Shown here: positions 7,153-15,937 of the stretch, piece after piece
Position numbering within the stretch: the first letter of the stretch is position 1
How the letters are laid out: every line of letters begins with the position of its first letter
DNA from: Streptomyces ardesiacus
Lineage (GTDB): Bacteria; Actinomycetota; Actinomycetes; Streptomycetales; Streptomycetaceae
Length of the DNA: 64,000 bases
Reading direction: 5' to 3'
NCBI RefSeq assembly: GCF_003112575.1
Contig: NZ_BEWC01000007.1
Span: 1-64,000 of the forward strand
Notes under the pieces: model-generated
Databases searched by the model: none
What the model was told of the DNA's origin: nothing
Seen by the model: the letters and a program-made list of their open reading frames with translations, nothing else
Translations under genes and position numbers: made by a program

Positions 7153-10100
7153 TCACGCGTAGAACAGCTCCTCCACCACCGTCCGTGCCCGGCGGGCCGT
7201 GCGGCGGTACTCGTCGAGCATGTCGCCCGCGTGGCCCGAGCCGTGGCCGAGGTAGCGGCCGACGGCCGCCAGTTCCCGCGGGTCCGTCGGGAAGGTGTCC
7301 CCGGCCCGTCCCCGCACCAGCATCACCGCGTTGCGCACCCGCGTCGCCAGCACCCATGCCTCGTCGAGGATCTCGGCGTGCTCGGCCGACACGAACCCGG
7401 CGTCGCGGGCGGCGGCCAGCGCCGTGCGCGTCCCGGTGGTCCGCAGCCCGGCGACCTCGTGCCCGTGCCGCAGCTGGAGCAACTGCACGGTCCACTCCAC
7501 GTCGGAGAGCCCGCCCGGCCCCAGTTTCGCGTGCAGCTTGGGGTCGGCACCGCGCGGCAGCCGCTCGGACTCCATGCGGGCCTTCAGCCGCCGGATCTCC
7601 CGCACGGCGTCCTCGGTGAGCCCGCCCGCCGGGTAGCGCAGGGGGTCGACCAGCTCGACGAAGCGCCGCCCCAGGTCCTCGTCCCCGGCGACGAACCCGG
7701 CCCGCAGCAGGGCGTGCGACTCCCACCCCAGCGACCAGCGCCGGTAGTACGCCTCGTACGACTTCAGGGTCCGCACCAGCGGCCCGGACCTGCCCTCGGG
7801 CCGCAGGTCGGCGTCGATCAGCAGCGGCGGGTCGGCACTGGGCACCTGGAGCAGGCGCCGCATCTCGGAGACGACCTTGTTGGCGGCGTCGCCCGCCTCC
7901 CGCTCGTCCACCCCGTCGCGGGGCTCGTGCACGAAGAGCACGTCCGCGTCGGAGCCGTAGCCCAGCTCGCGTCCGCCGAAGCGGCCCATGCCGATGATCG
8001 CGAAGCGGGTCGGCAGGACGTCGCCCCACTGGTCCCGCACGACCGCCCGCAGCGTCCCCGCCAGCGTCGCCGCCGTCAGGTCGGACACCGCGCCGCCGAC
8101 CAGGTCCACCAGGGCGCCCTGGTCGGCCTCGACGGGCTGGGCCTCGGTGCCGTAGGAGCCGACGATGTCGGCGGCGGCCGTGCGGAACAGCTCCCGGCGC
8201 CGTACGCCGCGCACCGCGGTGACGGCCTGTACGGCGTCGTCGGCGCGGCGGACCGCGGCGAGGGTCTCCTGCTCCAGGGCGGCCCGGCCGCGCGGCCGCA
8301 GCCCCCCGGCGACGCCGTCGCCGAGCAGCGCGACGGCCTCCGGGGCCCGCATCAGCAGGTCGGGGGCGAGCCGCCCGGCGGACAGGACGCGGGCGAGGTT
8401 CTCGGCGGCGGCGCCCTCGTCGCGCAGCAGCCTGAGGTACCAGGGGGTGGTGCCGAGCGCGTCGGAGACCTTGCGGAAGTTGAGCAGCCCGGTGTCCGGG
8501 TCGGCGGAGTCGGCGAACCAGCCGAGCAGCACGGGCAGCAGGGTGCGCTGGATCGCCGCCTTGCGGGTGACGCCGGACGCCAGCGCCTCCAGGTGCCGCA
8601 GCGCCGCCGCCGGGTCGGCGTACCCGAGGGCCACCAGGCGCTCCCGGGCGGCCTCGGGGCTCAGCCGGGCCTCGCCGGGCGCGAGCTGGGCGACGGCGTC
8701 GAGCAGCGGCCGGTAGAACAGCTTCTCGTGCAGGCGGCGCACGACGGAGGCGTGCCGCTTCCACGCGCGCAGCAGCCCGCTCACCGGGTCGGTGCGCAGG
8801 CCCAGCGAGCGGCCGAGGCGGCGCAGGTCGGCCTCGTCCTCGGGCACGAGGTGGGTGCGGCGCAGCCGGTGGAGCTGGATGCGGTGCTCCATGGAGCGCA
8901 GGAAGCGGTACGCCTCCTCGAGCTGGGCGGCGTCGGTCCGGCCGACGTAGCCGCCCGCGGCGAGGGCCTCCAGCGCGTCCAGGGTCGTGCCGCTGTGCAG
9001 GGAGGTGTCGGCCCGCCCGTGCACGAGCTGGAGGAGCTGCACGGCGAACTCGACGTCCCTGAGGCCGCCGGGGCCGAGCTTGAGCTGCCGGTCGACCTCG
9101 GCGACGGGGATGGTCTCCACCACCCGGCGGCGCATCTTCTGCACGTCCGGGACGAAGTTCTCGCGGTCGGCGGCCTGCCAGACCAGGGGCTGGAGGGCGG
9201 CGACGTACTCGGCGCCGAGCCCGGGGTCGCCGGCCACCGGGCGGGCCTTGAGCAGCGCCTGGAACTCCCAGGTCTTGGCCCAGCGCTGGTAGTAGGCGAC
9301 GTGGCTGCTGAGGGTGCGCACCAGCGGGCCGTTGCGGCCCTCGGGGCGCAGGTTGGCGTCGACGGGCCAGATGGAGCCCTCGACGGTCGTCTCGGAGCAG
9401 ATCCGCATCATGTGCGAGGCGAGCGAGGTGGCGGACCGCAGCGCCTTGGTCTCGTCGGCGTCGGGGCCGGGGTCCGCCGGCTCGCCCACGAAGATCACGT
9501 CGACGTCGGAGACGTAGTTCAGTTCGTGTCCGCCGCACTTGCCCATCGCGATCACCGCGAGCCGGCACCGCGCCGCGTCCTCGGGTGCCGCCGCCTCGGC
9601 GAGGGCCAGGGCGGCGCGCAGGGTGGCGGTGGCGAGGTCGGCCAGCTCGGCGGCGGTCTCGGCGACGTCGATGGTGCCGCACACGTCGCGGGCGGCGATG
9701 GACAGCAGGCAGCGCCGGTAGGCGACGCGCAGGGAGACCGGGTCGGTGGCCTCGGCGAGCCCCCGCTCGAACTCCTCGACCCCGCGGTGCAGGTCCCGCG
9801 GCTCGAACGTCACCAGGGCCTGCCAGTCCCCGGCGTGCCGGGCGAGGTGGTCGCCGAGCGCCTCGCTGGCGCCGAGCACCCCGAGGAGACGGTCGCGCAG
9901 CGGCTTGGCCGCTATCAGGGTGTCCAGCAGCTCCTGCCGGGCGGTGGGGCCGGGCTGCGCCTCCAGGAGCCGTACCAGGCCGTGCAGGGCCAGGTCGGGG
10001 TCGGCGGTGGCGCCCAGCGCCTCCAGCAGGACGGGGTCGGCGCGCAGCTCGGCCAGCTCGGCGCCGTCGAGGAGCCGTTCGGCGGCGGAGGGGTCGGTGA

Positions 10101-10155
10101 ACCCGTGCCGCAGCAGCCGCGTGAAGGTGCTGCTCCTGCGTCCCGGCGCCGTCAT
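7153..10155 (-). CDS. glnE: Glutamine synthetase adenylyltransferase/deadenylase GlnE
   Basis: Bifunctional enzyme of 1000 residues that adenylylates and deadenylylates glutamine synthetase in response to nitrogen status. Two nucleotidyltransferase domains are visible: the N-terminal one with GGHELNYVSDVDVIFVGE (about residue 205) and the C-terminal one with GGRELGYGSDADVLFVHE (about 727). Each is followed by helical regions rich in RLRR and QLLQL motifs. Length and layout match full-size GlnE. The start is the ATG at 10155, with AGGAGG five or six bases before it; longer in-frame starts run into low-complexity DNA. In actinomycetes the known target is GlnA (GSI-beta). The nearby glnA2 product seems to lack the adenylylation Tyr motif, so proximity probably reflects a nitrogen gene neighbourhood rather than direct regulation of that enzyme. 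Confidence 0.97.
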   Translation of the reverse strand: MTAPGRRSSTFTRLLRHGFTDPSAAERLLDGAELAELRADPVLLEALGATADPDLALHGLVRLLEAQPGPTARQELLDTLIAAKPLRDRLLGVLGASEALGDHLARHAGDWQALVTFEPRDLHRGVEEFERGLAEATDPVSLRVAYRRCLLSIAARDVCGTIDVAETAAELADLATATLRAALALAEAAAPEDAARCRLAVIAMGKCGGHELNYVSDVDVIFVGEPADPGPDADETKALRSATSLASHMMRICSETTVEGSIWPVDANLRPEGRNGPLVRTLSSHVAYYQRWAKTWEFQALLKARPVAGDPGLGAEYVAALQPLVWQAADRENFVPDVQKMRRRVVETIPVAEVDRQLKLGPGGLRDVEFAVQLLQLVHGRADTSLHSGTTLDALEALAAGGYVGRTDAAQLEEAYRFLRSMEHRIQLHRLRRTHLVPEDEADLRRLGRSLGLRTDPVSGLLRAWKRHASVVRRLHEKLFYRPLLDAVAQLAPGEARLSPEAARERLVALGYADPAAALRHLEALASGVTRKAAIQRTLLPVLLGWFADSADPDTGLLNFRKVSDALGTTPWYLRLLRDEGAAAENLARVLSAGRLAPDLLMRAPEAVALLGDGVAGGLRPRGRAALEQETLAAVRRADDAVQAVTAVRGVRRRELFRTAAADIVGSYGTEAQPVEADQGALVDLVGGAVSDLTAATLAGTLRAVVRDQWGDVLPTRFAIIGMGRFGGRELGYGSDADVLFVHEPRDGVDEREAGDAANKVVSEMRRLLQVPSADPPLLIDADLRPEGRSGPLVRTLKSYEAYYRRWSLGWESHALLRAGFVAGDEDLGRRFVELVDPLRYPAGGLTEDAVREIRRLKARMESERLPRGADPKLHAKLGPGGLSDVEWTVQLLQLRHGHEVAGLRTTGTRTALAAARDAGFVSAEHAEILDEAWVLATRVRNAVMLVRGRAGDTFPTDPRELAAVGRYLGHGSGHAGDMLDEYRRTARRARTVVEELFYA

Positions 10156-10384
10156 CTCGGCCTCCTGTCGGACCGTGCGGGTCGTGGGTCCCGCGGGATC
10201 AAGGTCGTACGGGCTGAGCGTAACCGGGGAACGGGGCGCGGGCGCCGGGGCGTACCGCTCCGGCTCCTCCGGCGGCCCGCTTCGGTCGTGCGGGCGCGCC
10301 ACCACGACCGGCACCCGGGCGGCAGGCCCCGCCCGGCCCGGTGCCCGCCCGGACGCCCGGTGCGGGTGCCTGGCCGGGCGCCCG

Positions 10385-10449
10385 GAGCGGCGGACGGGGC
10401 ACGGCGCACGGCGCACGGAGCACAGGGGCACGGCGCACGGGGCACGGCC
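10385..10449. repeat. Short tandem GCACGGC-type repeat downstream of glnE's upstream gap
   Basis: The spacer between glnE (start 10155) and the DUF305 gene (stop at 10450) ends in imperfect tandem copies of a 7-8 base unit, GGGCACGG/GGCGCACG, over about 60 bases. The rest of the 294-base spacer (10156-10384) is GC-rich, with no gene or clear terminator that I can support. Confidence 0.6.
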
Positions 10450-11076
10450 TCACGTCCGCGGCTTCGCGCCCCGCTCGGCCAGCAGGTCGGCCATCAGCCG
10501 GATCTCCGACTCCTGCGACTCCACCATGCCCCGGGCCAGCCGCTTCTCCACCCCGACCGTGCACCGCTCGACGCACCCCTCGGCCATGTGGACGCCGCCC
10601 TTGTGGTGCTCGGTCATGAGCTGGAGGTAGTAGACCTCGGCCTGCTTGCCGTTCAGCGTCCCGAGCTTGTCCATCTCGGCGTCGGTGGCCATCCCCGGCA
10701 TCAGCGAGCCCTCACCGGCCGAGGGCGCGTCCCCCATGCCCATCCAGGTCATCGGCGGGTCGGACGACACCTTGGGCAGCGCCCACAGGTCGAGCCAGCC
10801 GATCAGCATGCCGCGCTGGTTGGCCTGGGTCTGCGCGATGTCGTACGCGAGCCGCCGCACCTCCTCGTCGTCGGTGCGGTCGCGGACGACGTACGACATC
10901 TCCACGGCCTGCTGGTGGTGGACCGACATGTCCCGGGCGAACCCGGCGTCCGCGGAGCCGGCGGCCGGCACCTCGCTTCCGCCGTCGTCCCCGGCGACCG
11001 CGTAGGTGATGCCGCCGGCCGCGACGAGCACCGCCGCCGCGGCCCCGACGGTCCACCCGGTCCGTTTCGGGGTCAC
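10450..11076 (-). CDS. Exported DUF305 protein with paired His-His motifs
   Basis: DUF305 protein of 208 residues with one N-terminal hydrophobic segment (VGAAAAVLVAAGGITYAVAG) that would act as signal or membrane anchor. The family motif occurs twice: MSVHHQQAVEMS (about residue 50) and MTEHHKGGVHMAEG (about 155). These His/Met-rich helices form the ferritin-like DUF305 bundle and suggest metal binding, although the function is not established. The GTG start (11076-11074) overlaps the stop of the DUF3105 gene in a GTGA arrangement, so the two are translationally coupled. The same DUF3105-DUF305 pair recurs in actinobacteria and probably works in one extracytoplasmic process. Confidence 0.88.
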   Translation of the reverse strand: MTPKRTGWTVGAAAAVLVAAGGITYAVAGDDGGSEVPAAGSADAGFARDMSVHHQQAVEMSYVVRDRTDDEEVRRLAYDIAQTQANQRGMLIGWLDLWALPKVSSDPPMTWMGMGDAPSAGEGSLMPGMATDAEMDKLGTLNGKQAEVYYLQLMTEHHKGGVHMAEGCVERCTVGVEKRLARGMVESQESEIRLMADLLAERGAKPRT

Positions 11077-11747
11077 TGGGACAGCCCGTTGGTGCACGCG
11101 GCCCCCGGCTCGGGGGTCTGCTCGCCCTGGACGAACTTCTCGAAGAACGCGTCCACGTTCGGGTCGTCGGCACCGGTCACCGTGCGCTGGTGCCCCCAGG
11201 CGGACAGCACGATCGGGTCCTTCTGCTTGTCGTCGGGACTCATCAGCGAGTACGGGGTCTTCTTGACCTTGGCGGCCAGCTTCTCGACGTCGGCCTCGGA
11301 CGCCTGGTCGGTGTAGGTCACCCAGACGGCGCCGTGCTCCAGCGAGTGCACGGCGTTCTCGTTGTTCAGCGGCTTGGTGTACACGTCGCCGTTGCAGTTC
11401 ATCCAGACCTGGTTGTGGTCGCCGCCGACGGGGGGTTCGACGGGGTAGGTCACCTTCTTGGTGACGTGGTCGCGGCCCAGGTCGCCGTCCCAGGTCCGCA
11501 GCCCGTCCGCGCCGGTGACGAACTTGCCGGAGGTCTTCGTCCCGTCGCCCTTCGACTCCATGCCGTCGGAGTCGTCCGACTGCGACCGTACGAGGACGAC
11601 GCCGCCGACGACGAGACCGGCGACGACCACGGTGCTGAGCGCGATCGCGAGGAGCCTCCTGCGGCGGTCGCGGGCCTCCTCGGCACGCCGCATCTCGGCT
11701 ATGCGGGCCTGGCGCGCCGTGCTGCTGCTCTTCTTGGCGGAACCCAT
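11073..11747 (-). CDS. Exported DUF3105 protein
   Basis: Membrane-anchored DUF3105 protein of 224 residues. A charged cytoplasmic N terminus (ARIAEMRRAEEARDRRRRLL) is followed by one transmembrane helix (residues about 31-53) and an extracellular domain. That domain has the family motifs GDLGRDHVTKKVTYPVEPP, GGDHNQVWMNCNG and HSLEHGAVWVTY; the conserved His and Cys residues suggest a metal or redox role, but no activity is known. The ATG at 11747 has an AAGGG-type site. Its stop overlaps the start of the DUF305 gene by four bases. It is divergent from glnA2, with 292 bases between the starts; I see no operator there that I can assign. Confidence 0.88.
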   Translation of the reverse strand: MGSAKKSSSTARQARIAEMRRAEEARDRRRRLLAIALSTVVVAGLVVGGVVLVRSQSDDSDGMESKGDGTKTSGKFVTGADGLRTWDGDLGRDHVTKKVTYPVEPPVGGDHNQVWMNCNGDVYTKPLNNENAVHSLEHGAVWVTYTDQASEADVEKLAAKVKKTPYSLMSPDDKQKDPIVLSAWGHQRTVTGADDPNVDAFFEKFVQGEQTPEPGAACTNGLSQ

Positions 11748-12039
11748 GGGGTGCTGCCCTTCTGGGAAGGAATCTCGGGACGAAGGAGCGGTGAGGGTCC
11801 GCTGATCGTAAGGGGGCGGGGCCCGTCCTTCGTAGGGCGGGCACAGGATCTGTCGCGGCCGCGGCCCAGGAATGGCCCGATCGAACAGGTGGCCTCTACG
11901 CTGCGGTCACGGGGTGGGCCGGCCGAGACAGGTCGGCAACGCCTACGCAACGGCGCTGTGGTGTGATGCTCACGTGCCCGACCGCCTCCCGCCGTACCGG
12001 AGACAGGCGGCCTGACCAGCAAGGATGGGGAAGCGGAAG

Positions 12040-13401
12040 ATGGACAAGCAGCAGGAGTTCGTGATCCGGACGCTGGAGGAGCGCGACATCCGGTTCGTAC
12101 GCCTGTGGTTCACGGACGTACTGGGCTTCCTCAAGTCCGTCGCCGTGGCCCCGGCCGAGCTGGAGCAGGCCTTCGACGAGGGCATCGGTTTCGACGGCTC
12201 CGCGATCGAGGGCTTCGCCCGGGTCTACGAGTCCGACATGATCGCCAAGCCGGACCCGTCGACGTTCCAGGTCCTGCCCTGGCGCGCGGAGGCGCCCGGC
12301 ACGGCCCGCATGTTCTGCGACATCCTCATGCCGGACGGCTCGCCGTCCTTCGCGGACCCCAGGTACGTGCTCAAGCGCGCCCTGGCCCGCACCTCCGACC
12401 TGGGCTTCACCTTCTACACGCACCCCGAGATCGAGTTCTTCCTGCTGAAGGACAAGCCGGTCGACGGCTCGGTGCCGACCCCCGCCGACAACTCCGGCTA
12501 CTTCGACCACACCCCGCAGAACATCGGCATGGACTTCCGCCGCCAGGCGATCACGATGCTGGAGTCGATGGGCATCTCGGTGGAGTTCTCCCACCACGAG
12601 GGCGCCCCGGGCCAGCAGGAGATCGACCTGCGCTACGCGGACGCGCTCTCGACGGCCGACAACATCATGACGTTCCGCCTGGTCATGAAGCAGGTGGCGC
12701 TGGAGCAGGGCCTCCAGGCCACGTTCATGCCGAAGCCGTTCTCGGAGTACCCCGGCTCGGGCATGCACTCGCACCTGTCCCTCTTCGAGGGCGACCGCAA
12801 CGCGTTCTACGAGTCCGGCGCCGAGTACCAGCTCTCCAAGGTCGGCCGCTCCTTCATCGCGGGCCTGCTGCGGCACGCGGCGGAGACGTCCGCGGTCACC
12901 AACCAGTGGGTGAACTCCTACAAGCGCATCTGGGGCGGCACGGAGCGCACGGCGGGCGCGGGCGGCGAGGCCCCCTCCTACATCTGCTGGGGCCACAACA
13001 ACCGCTCGGCCCTGGTCCGCGTCCCGATGTACAAGCCCGGCAAGACCGGTTCGGCCCGCGTCGAGGTCCGCTCCATCGACTCCGGCGCCAACCCGTACCT
13101 CACCTACGCCGTCCTGCTGGCCGCCGGCCTCAAGGGCATCGAGGAGGGCTACGAACTCCCGCCGGGCGCCGAGGACGACGTCTGGGCGCTCTCCGACGCG
13201 GAACGCCGCGCCCTGGGCATCGAGCCCCTCCCCCAGAACCTGGGCGAGGCGCTGGCCCTGATGGAACGCAGCGACCTGGTCGCCGAGACCCTGGGCGAGC
13301 ACGTGTTCGACTTCTTCCTGCGCAACAAGCGCCAGGAGTGGGAGGAGTACCGGTCCCAGGTCACGGCGTTCGAGCTGAAGAAGTCGCTGCCGGTGCTGTA
13401 A
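12040..13401 (+). CDS. glnA2: Glutamine synthetase-like GlnA2 (gamma-glutamylpolyamine synthetase type)
   Basis: Type I glutamine synthetase fold, 453 residues. The N-terminal beta-Grasp domain has VRLWFTDVLGFLKSVAV and GIGFDGSAIEGFARV. The catalytic domain has FYTHPEIEFFLL, HHEGAPGQQEIDLRY, SGMHSHLSLF and NRSALVRVP. In S. coelicolor the corresponding GlnA2 was shown to glutamylate polyamines rather than ammonia, so polyamine use is the likely role; this rests on the family, not on anything decisive here. The usual adenylylation motif (NLY followed by an acidic residue) is not seen; the matching segment reads GYELPPGAEDDVWAL. The ATG at 12040 is preferred over one 15 bases upstream, whose AAGG site would be too close. 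A strong terminator follows. Confidence 0.92.
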   Translation: MDKQQEFVIRTLEERDIRFVRLWFTDVLGFLKSVAVAPAELEQAFDEGIGFDGSAIEGFARVYESDMIAKPDPSTFQVLPWRAEAPGTARMFCDILMPDGSPSFADPRYVLKRALARTSDLGFTFYTHPEIEFFLLKDKPVDGSVPTPADNSGYFDHTPQNIGMDFRRQAITMLESMGISVEFSHHEGAPGQQEIDLRYADALSTADNIMTFRLVMKQVALEQGLQATFMPKPFSEYPGSGMHSHLSLFEGDRNAFYESGAEYQLSKVGRSFIAGLLRHAAETSAVTNQWVNSYKRIWGGTERTAGAGGEAPSYICWGHNNRSALVRVPMYKPGKTGSARVEVRSIDSGANPYLTYAVLLAAGLKGIEEGYELPPGAEDDVWALSDAERRALGIEPLPQNLGEALALMERSDLVAETLGEHVFDFFLRNKRQEWEEYRSQVTAFELKKSLPVL

Positions 13402-13408
13402 CGGGACC

Positions 13409-13432
13409 GGGGGCGGCCCGACGGCCGCCCCC
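13409..13432 (+). terminator. Terminator after glnA2
   Basis: Perfect 10-bp stem, GGGGGCGGCC (13409-13418) and GGCCGCCCCC (13423-13432), with a CGAC loop, eight bases after the glnA2 stop. There is no long T-run, which is usual for Streptomyces terminators. Confidence 0.85.
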
Positions 13433-13443
13433 GTTCCGGGCGT

Positions 13444-13494
13444 GGGACTTTCAGTCGTGGGGACGCTCGGTCGTGGGGACTTTCAGTCGTGGGG
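13444..13494. repeat. Two copies of a 19-bp repeat at a convergent gene end
   Basis: GGGACTTTCAGTCGTGGGG occurs at 13444-13462 and 13476-13494, a period of 32, with a degenerate half copy (CTCGGTCGTGGGG) between. The second copy covers the last codons and stop of the minus-strand membrane protein gene. Confidence 0.85.
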
Positions 13495-14391
13495 GACTTC
13501 CTCGATCACCGTCTCCGCGAACCGCCACGAGCCCCTGTTTCCCAGCGCCTCCGCGCGCAGCCCCGTCTCCCAGGCGATCCGGGCGGCCCGCTGCCGCGGG
13601 ACGTCGGGGTACTCCTCGGGCTGGACCTCGATGTAGCCGCGCCGGTCGGCGGGGTGGCTGCGCAGCACTTGGCGCAGCTTCAGCTCCTGCTCGTCCGGCG
13701 TACCGGCGTCGCCGGTGACATGCCGGTACGCCTTGCCCCCGCCGGCCGTGCGCTTCCGCTCCTCCCGTCGGCGCGCCGCGTCCGAGCCGCGCCATGCCAT
13801 CCACCCGACCGCACCGAGCGCGGCGAGACCTGCCGCCCCCGCGCCGATCAGCTCGCCGGTGGCGTCCGCCTGCCCCGGCGTCCGGGGGCGGAGTGCGCCT
13901 TCCGGGTCCGCGATCACGGTCAGTTCCTGGCCGACGTCGTAGAGGTCGGTCGTCGTCTCCAGCTCCGGCCCGGGCACGCGGGAGCCGTCCTCCCGTCGCA
14001 GCTCGTAGTGGGAGTGGCGGCCCTTGCGTCCCCGGGCCGGGTCGAGCCGCTCCTTCACGACCGTGGCCGTGACCTCCTCGCCGCGGTGCTGCAGCGTGAG
14101 GTCGTCGCGTCCCAGGTCGAAGACGTACACCGACATTACGGAGGTGACCACGACGAACAGCGCCGCGTACGTGCTCGACTCCCGGGCACCGAGCCTGCGG
14201 ATCAGAACGACGAGAAGCAGCCCGTGCACGACCCACAGAGCGGTCTCGACGAACGCCCCGGTTCCGTCGACGAGGAGGAACATCGCCACGATCACGGCGA
14301 TGGTGTAGCAACCGATGCCGACCGCGAGCGGGACGGAACGCCTCACGCTCCTCCCGCGGGCCTCGTCCCTCGCCTGCCGCACGCCGGCCAT
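13483..14391 (-). CDS. DUF3592-like membrane protein
   Basis: Membrane protein of 302 residues with no certain function. It has three hydrophobic helices near the N terminus (residues about 20-95), then a soluble beta-rich segment resembling DUF3592 (EEVTATVVKERLDPARG, VGQELTVIADPEG). One more helix (about 180-200) and a charged cytoplasmic tail with RREERKRTAGGG follow. The start at ATG 14391 has GGAG eight bases upstream; the frame is open further upstream, but the extra residues are Arg-rich and unlike a protein start. The gene is convergent with glnA2 and stands alone. The 214-base gap between it and the next gene (14392-14605) holds nothing I can assign. Confidence 0.75.
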   Translation of the reverse strand: MAGVRQARDEARGRSVRRSVPLAVGIGCYTIAVIVAMFLLVDGTGAFVETALWVVHGLLLVVLIRRLGARESSTYAALFVVVTSVMSVYVFDLGRDDLTLQHRGEEVTATVVKERLDPARGRKGRHSHYELRREDGSRVPGPELETTTDLYDVGQELTVIADPEGALRPRTPGQADATGELIGAGAAGLAALGAVGWMAWRGSDAARRREERKRTAGGGKAYRHVTGDAGTPDEQELKLRQVLRSHPADRRGYIEVQPEEYPDVPRQRAARIAWETGLRAEALGNRGSWRFAETVIEEVPHD

Positions 14392-14605
14392 GCTCGTCGC
14401 TCCGTTCCTCCGCCGTCCTGGGCATCGGCCTTCAGGGCGTTCTCCGCACCCGGTTCCTCGTCCGGGACCGCCTTCATGATGCCGCCCGGCCGCGGGCACG
14501 GTGGTGCGGGTGCTGTCCGCGCTGCGGCGGCGCGCCGCGTGAGGCTGCCCCGGGTGGTCACGGCAGCGCCGGCGCGAGGCGTTCGACCTCATCGGCGCAC
14601 CGCCG

Positions 14606-15832
14606 TCACCGCCGTACCGCCTCCACCCCCTCCGGCACGTGACCCGCGACCACGCGCTCGCGGACGGGTGCCGGGGTGAGGGACGCGCGGCGTCGGTCCA
14701 CCGCCCACGCCGTGCCCGCGACCGCGAGGCCCAGGACCGCGAGGGCTGCGCCCGCCGTCGCCGGGGAGGTGACCCCGAATCCGGCGGCCAGGCCGAGGCC
14801 GCCGATCCAGGCGCCGCCCGCGTTGGCCAGGTTGAAGGCGGCCTGGTTGGCGGAGGAGGCGAGGGAGGGGGCCGCCGCGGCCTTCTCCATCACCATCAAC
14901 TGGAGCGGGGACCCGGTGACGAAGGCGGCCATGCCGAGCAGGGCCACCGACGCGGCCGCCGTGACCGGCGTGCGCATCAGCAGGGGGAAGAGCCCCAGCA
15001 CCACGACGAGGGCGGCCAGGCCCCCGAAGAGCGTGCCGCGCAGGGAGTGGTCGGCCAGGCGTCCGCCCAGCAGGTTGCCCGCGGTGGCGCCGACGCCGAA
15101 GAGGGCGAGCAGCAGCGTCACGCTGGTCTCGGCGAACCCGGCGGCGTCGGTCAGCATCGGTGTGATGTAGCTGTACGCGGCGAAGAGCGCGCCGAAGCCC
15201 GCGACCGTCGTGCCGAGCGCCAGCCAGACGGGCAGGGAGCGCAGGGCGGCCAGTTCGCCGCGCAGGCCGGCCGCGGGGGCGGGGGCGTGGTCGCGCGGGA
15301 TCAGGACGGCCAGCGCCGCTATCGCCGCCACGCCGATCGCGCTCACGCCGAGGAAGGTGGCCCGCCAGCCGAGGTGCTGGCCCATGGCGGTGGCGGCGGG
15401 GACGCCGACGATGTTGGCGACGGTGAGGCCGAGGAACATCAGGGAGACGGAGCGGGCCCGGCGTTCCGGCGCGACCATGCCGGTGGCGACGACCGCGCCG
15501 ACGCCGAAGAAGGCGCCGTGCGGCAGCCCGCTGACGAAGCGGGCGGCCAGGAGGGAGACCTCGCCGGGGGCGACGGCCGACAGGGCGTTGCCGAGGACGA
15601 AGAGGGCCATGAGGGCGATGAGGACCGTGCGGCGGGACATCCGGGTCGTCGCCGCGGCGAGCAGCGGGGCGCCGACGACGACGCCGAGCGCGTAGGCGGA
15701 GACGAGGTGGCCGGCGGTGGGGATGGAGATGCCCAGGTCGTCCGCGACGTCGGGCAGCAGGCCCATCATCACGAACTCGGTGGTGCCGATACCGAAGGCG
15801 CCCACGGCGAGGGCGAGCAGGGCCAGGGGCAT
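14606..15832 (-). CDS. MFS efflux transporter, DHA1 (AraJ/Cml-like) family
   Basis: Twelve-helix major facilitator of 408 residues. The first helix carries GAFGIGTTEFVMMGLLPDVA, typical of the AraJ/YdhP/chloramphenicol-exporter branch. Motif A lies between helices 2 and 3 (ATTRMSRRTVLIALM, a diverged GxxxDRxGRR), and motif C-like glycines appear in helix 5. It probably exports a drug or sugar-like compound by proton antiport; the substrate is unknown. The ATG at 15832 is chosen because it directly precedes the first hydrophobic helix; the 24 residues that could be added upstream are not conserved-looking. Monocistronic, no regulator adjacent. Confidence 0.88.
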   Translation of the reverse strand: MPLALLALAVGAFGIGTTEFVMMGLLPDVADDLGISIPTAGHLVSAYALGVVVGAPLLAAATTRMSRRTVLIALMALFVLGNALSAVAPGEVSLLAARFVSGLPHGAFFGVGAVVATGMVAPERRARSVSLMFLGLTVANIVGVPAATAMGQHLGWRATFLGVSAIGVAAIAALAVLIPRDHAPAPAAGLRGELAALRSLPVWLALGTTVAGFGALFAAYSYITPMLTDAAGFAETSVTLLLALFGVGATAGNLLGGRLADHSLRGTLFGGLAALVVVLGLFPLLMRTPVTAAASVALLGMAAFVTGSPLQLMVMEKAAAAPSLASSANQAAFNLANAGGAWIGGLGLAAGFGVTSPATAGAALAVLGLAVAGTAWAVDRRRASLTPAPVRERVVAGHVPEGVEAVRR

Positions 15833-15937
15833 GAAGGGTCTCGCCTTTCGAGAGCGGAGTGCGTACGGGTGAGGGGGACGACTGTATGTTCCCGTACGGA
15901 ACAAAGGCTCTCAGGGCGGGTATTCCGCAGGCGAATT

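Noticed and set aside
6988..11316. Very long open frame on the plus strand opposite glnE and the DUF pair
   Set aside because: It is the mirror of the strong third-position GC bias of the minus-strand genes; its translation is Gly/Arg/Val/Pro-rich without domains.
11748..12039. GlnR box upstream of glnA2
   Set aside because: No gTnAC-n6-GaAAC pattern that I can recognise.
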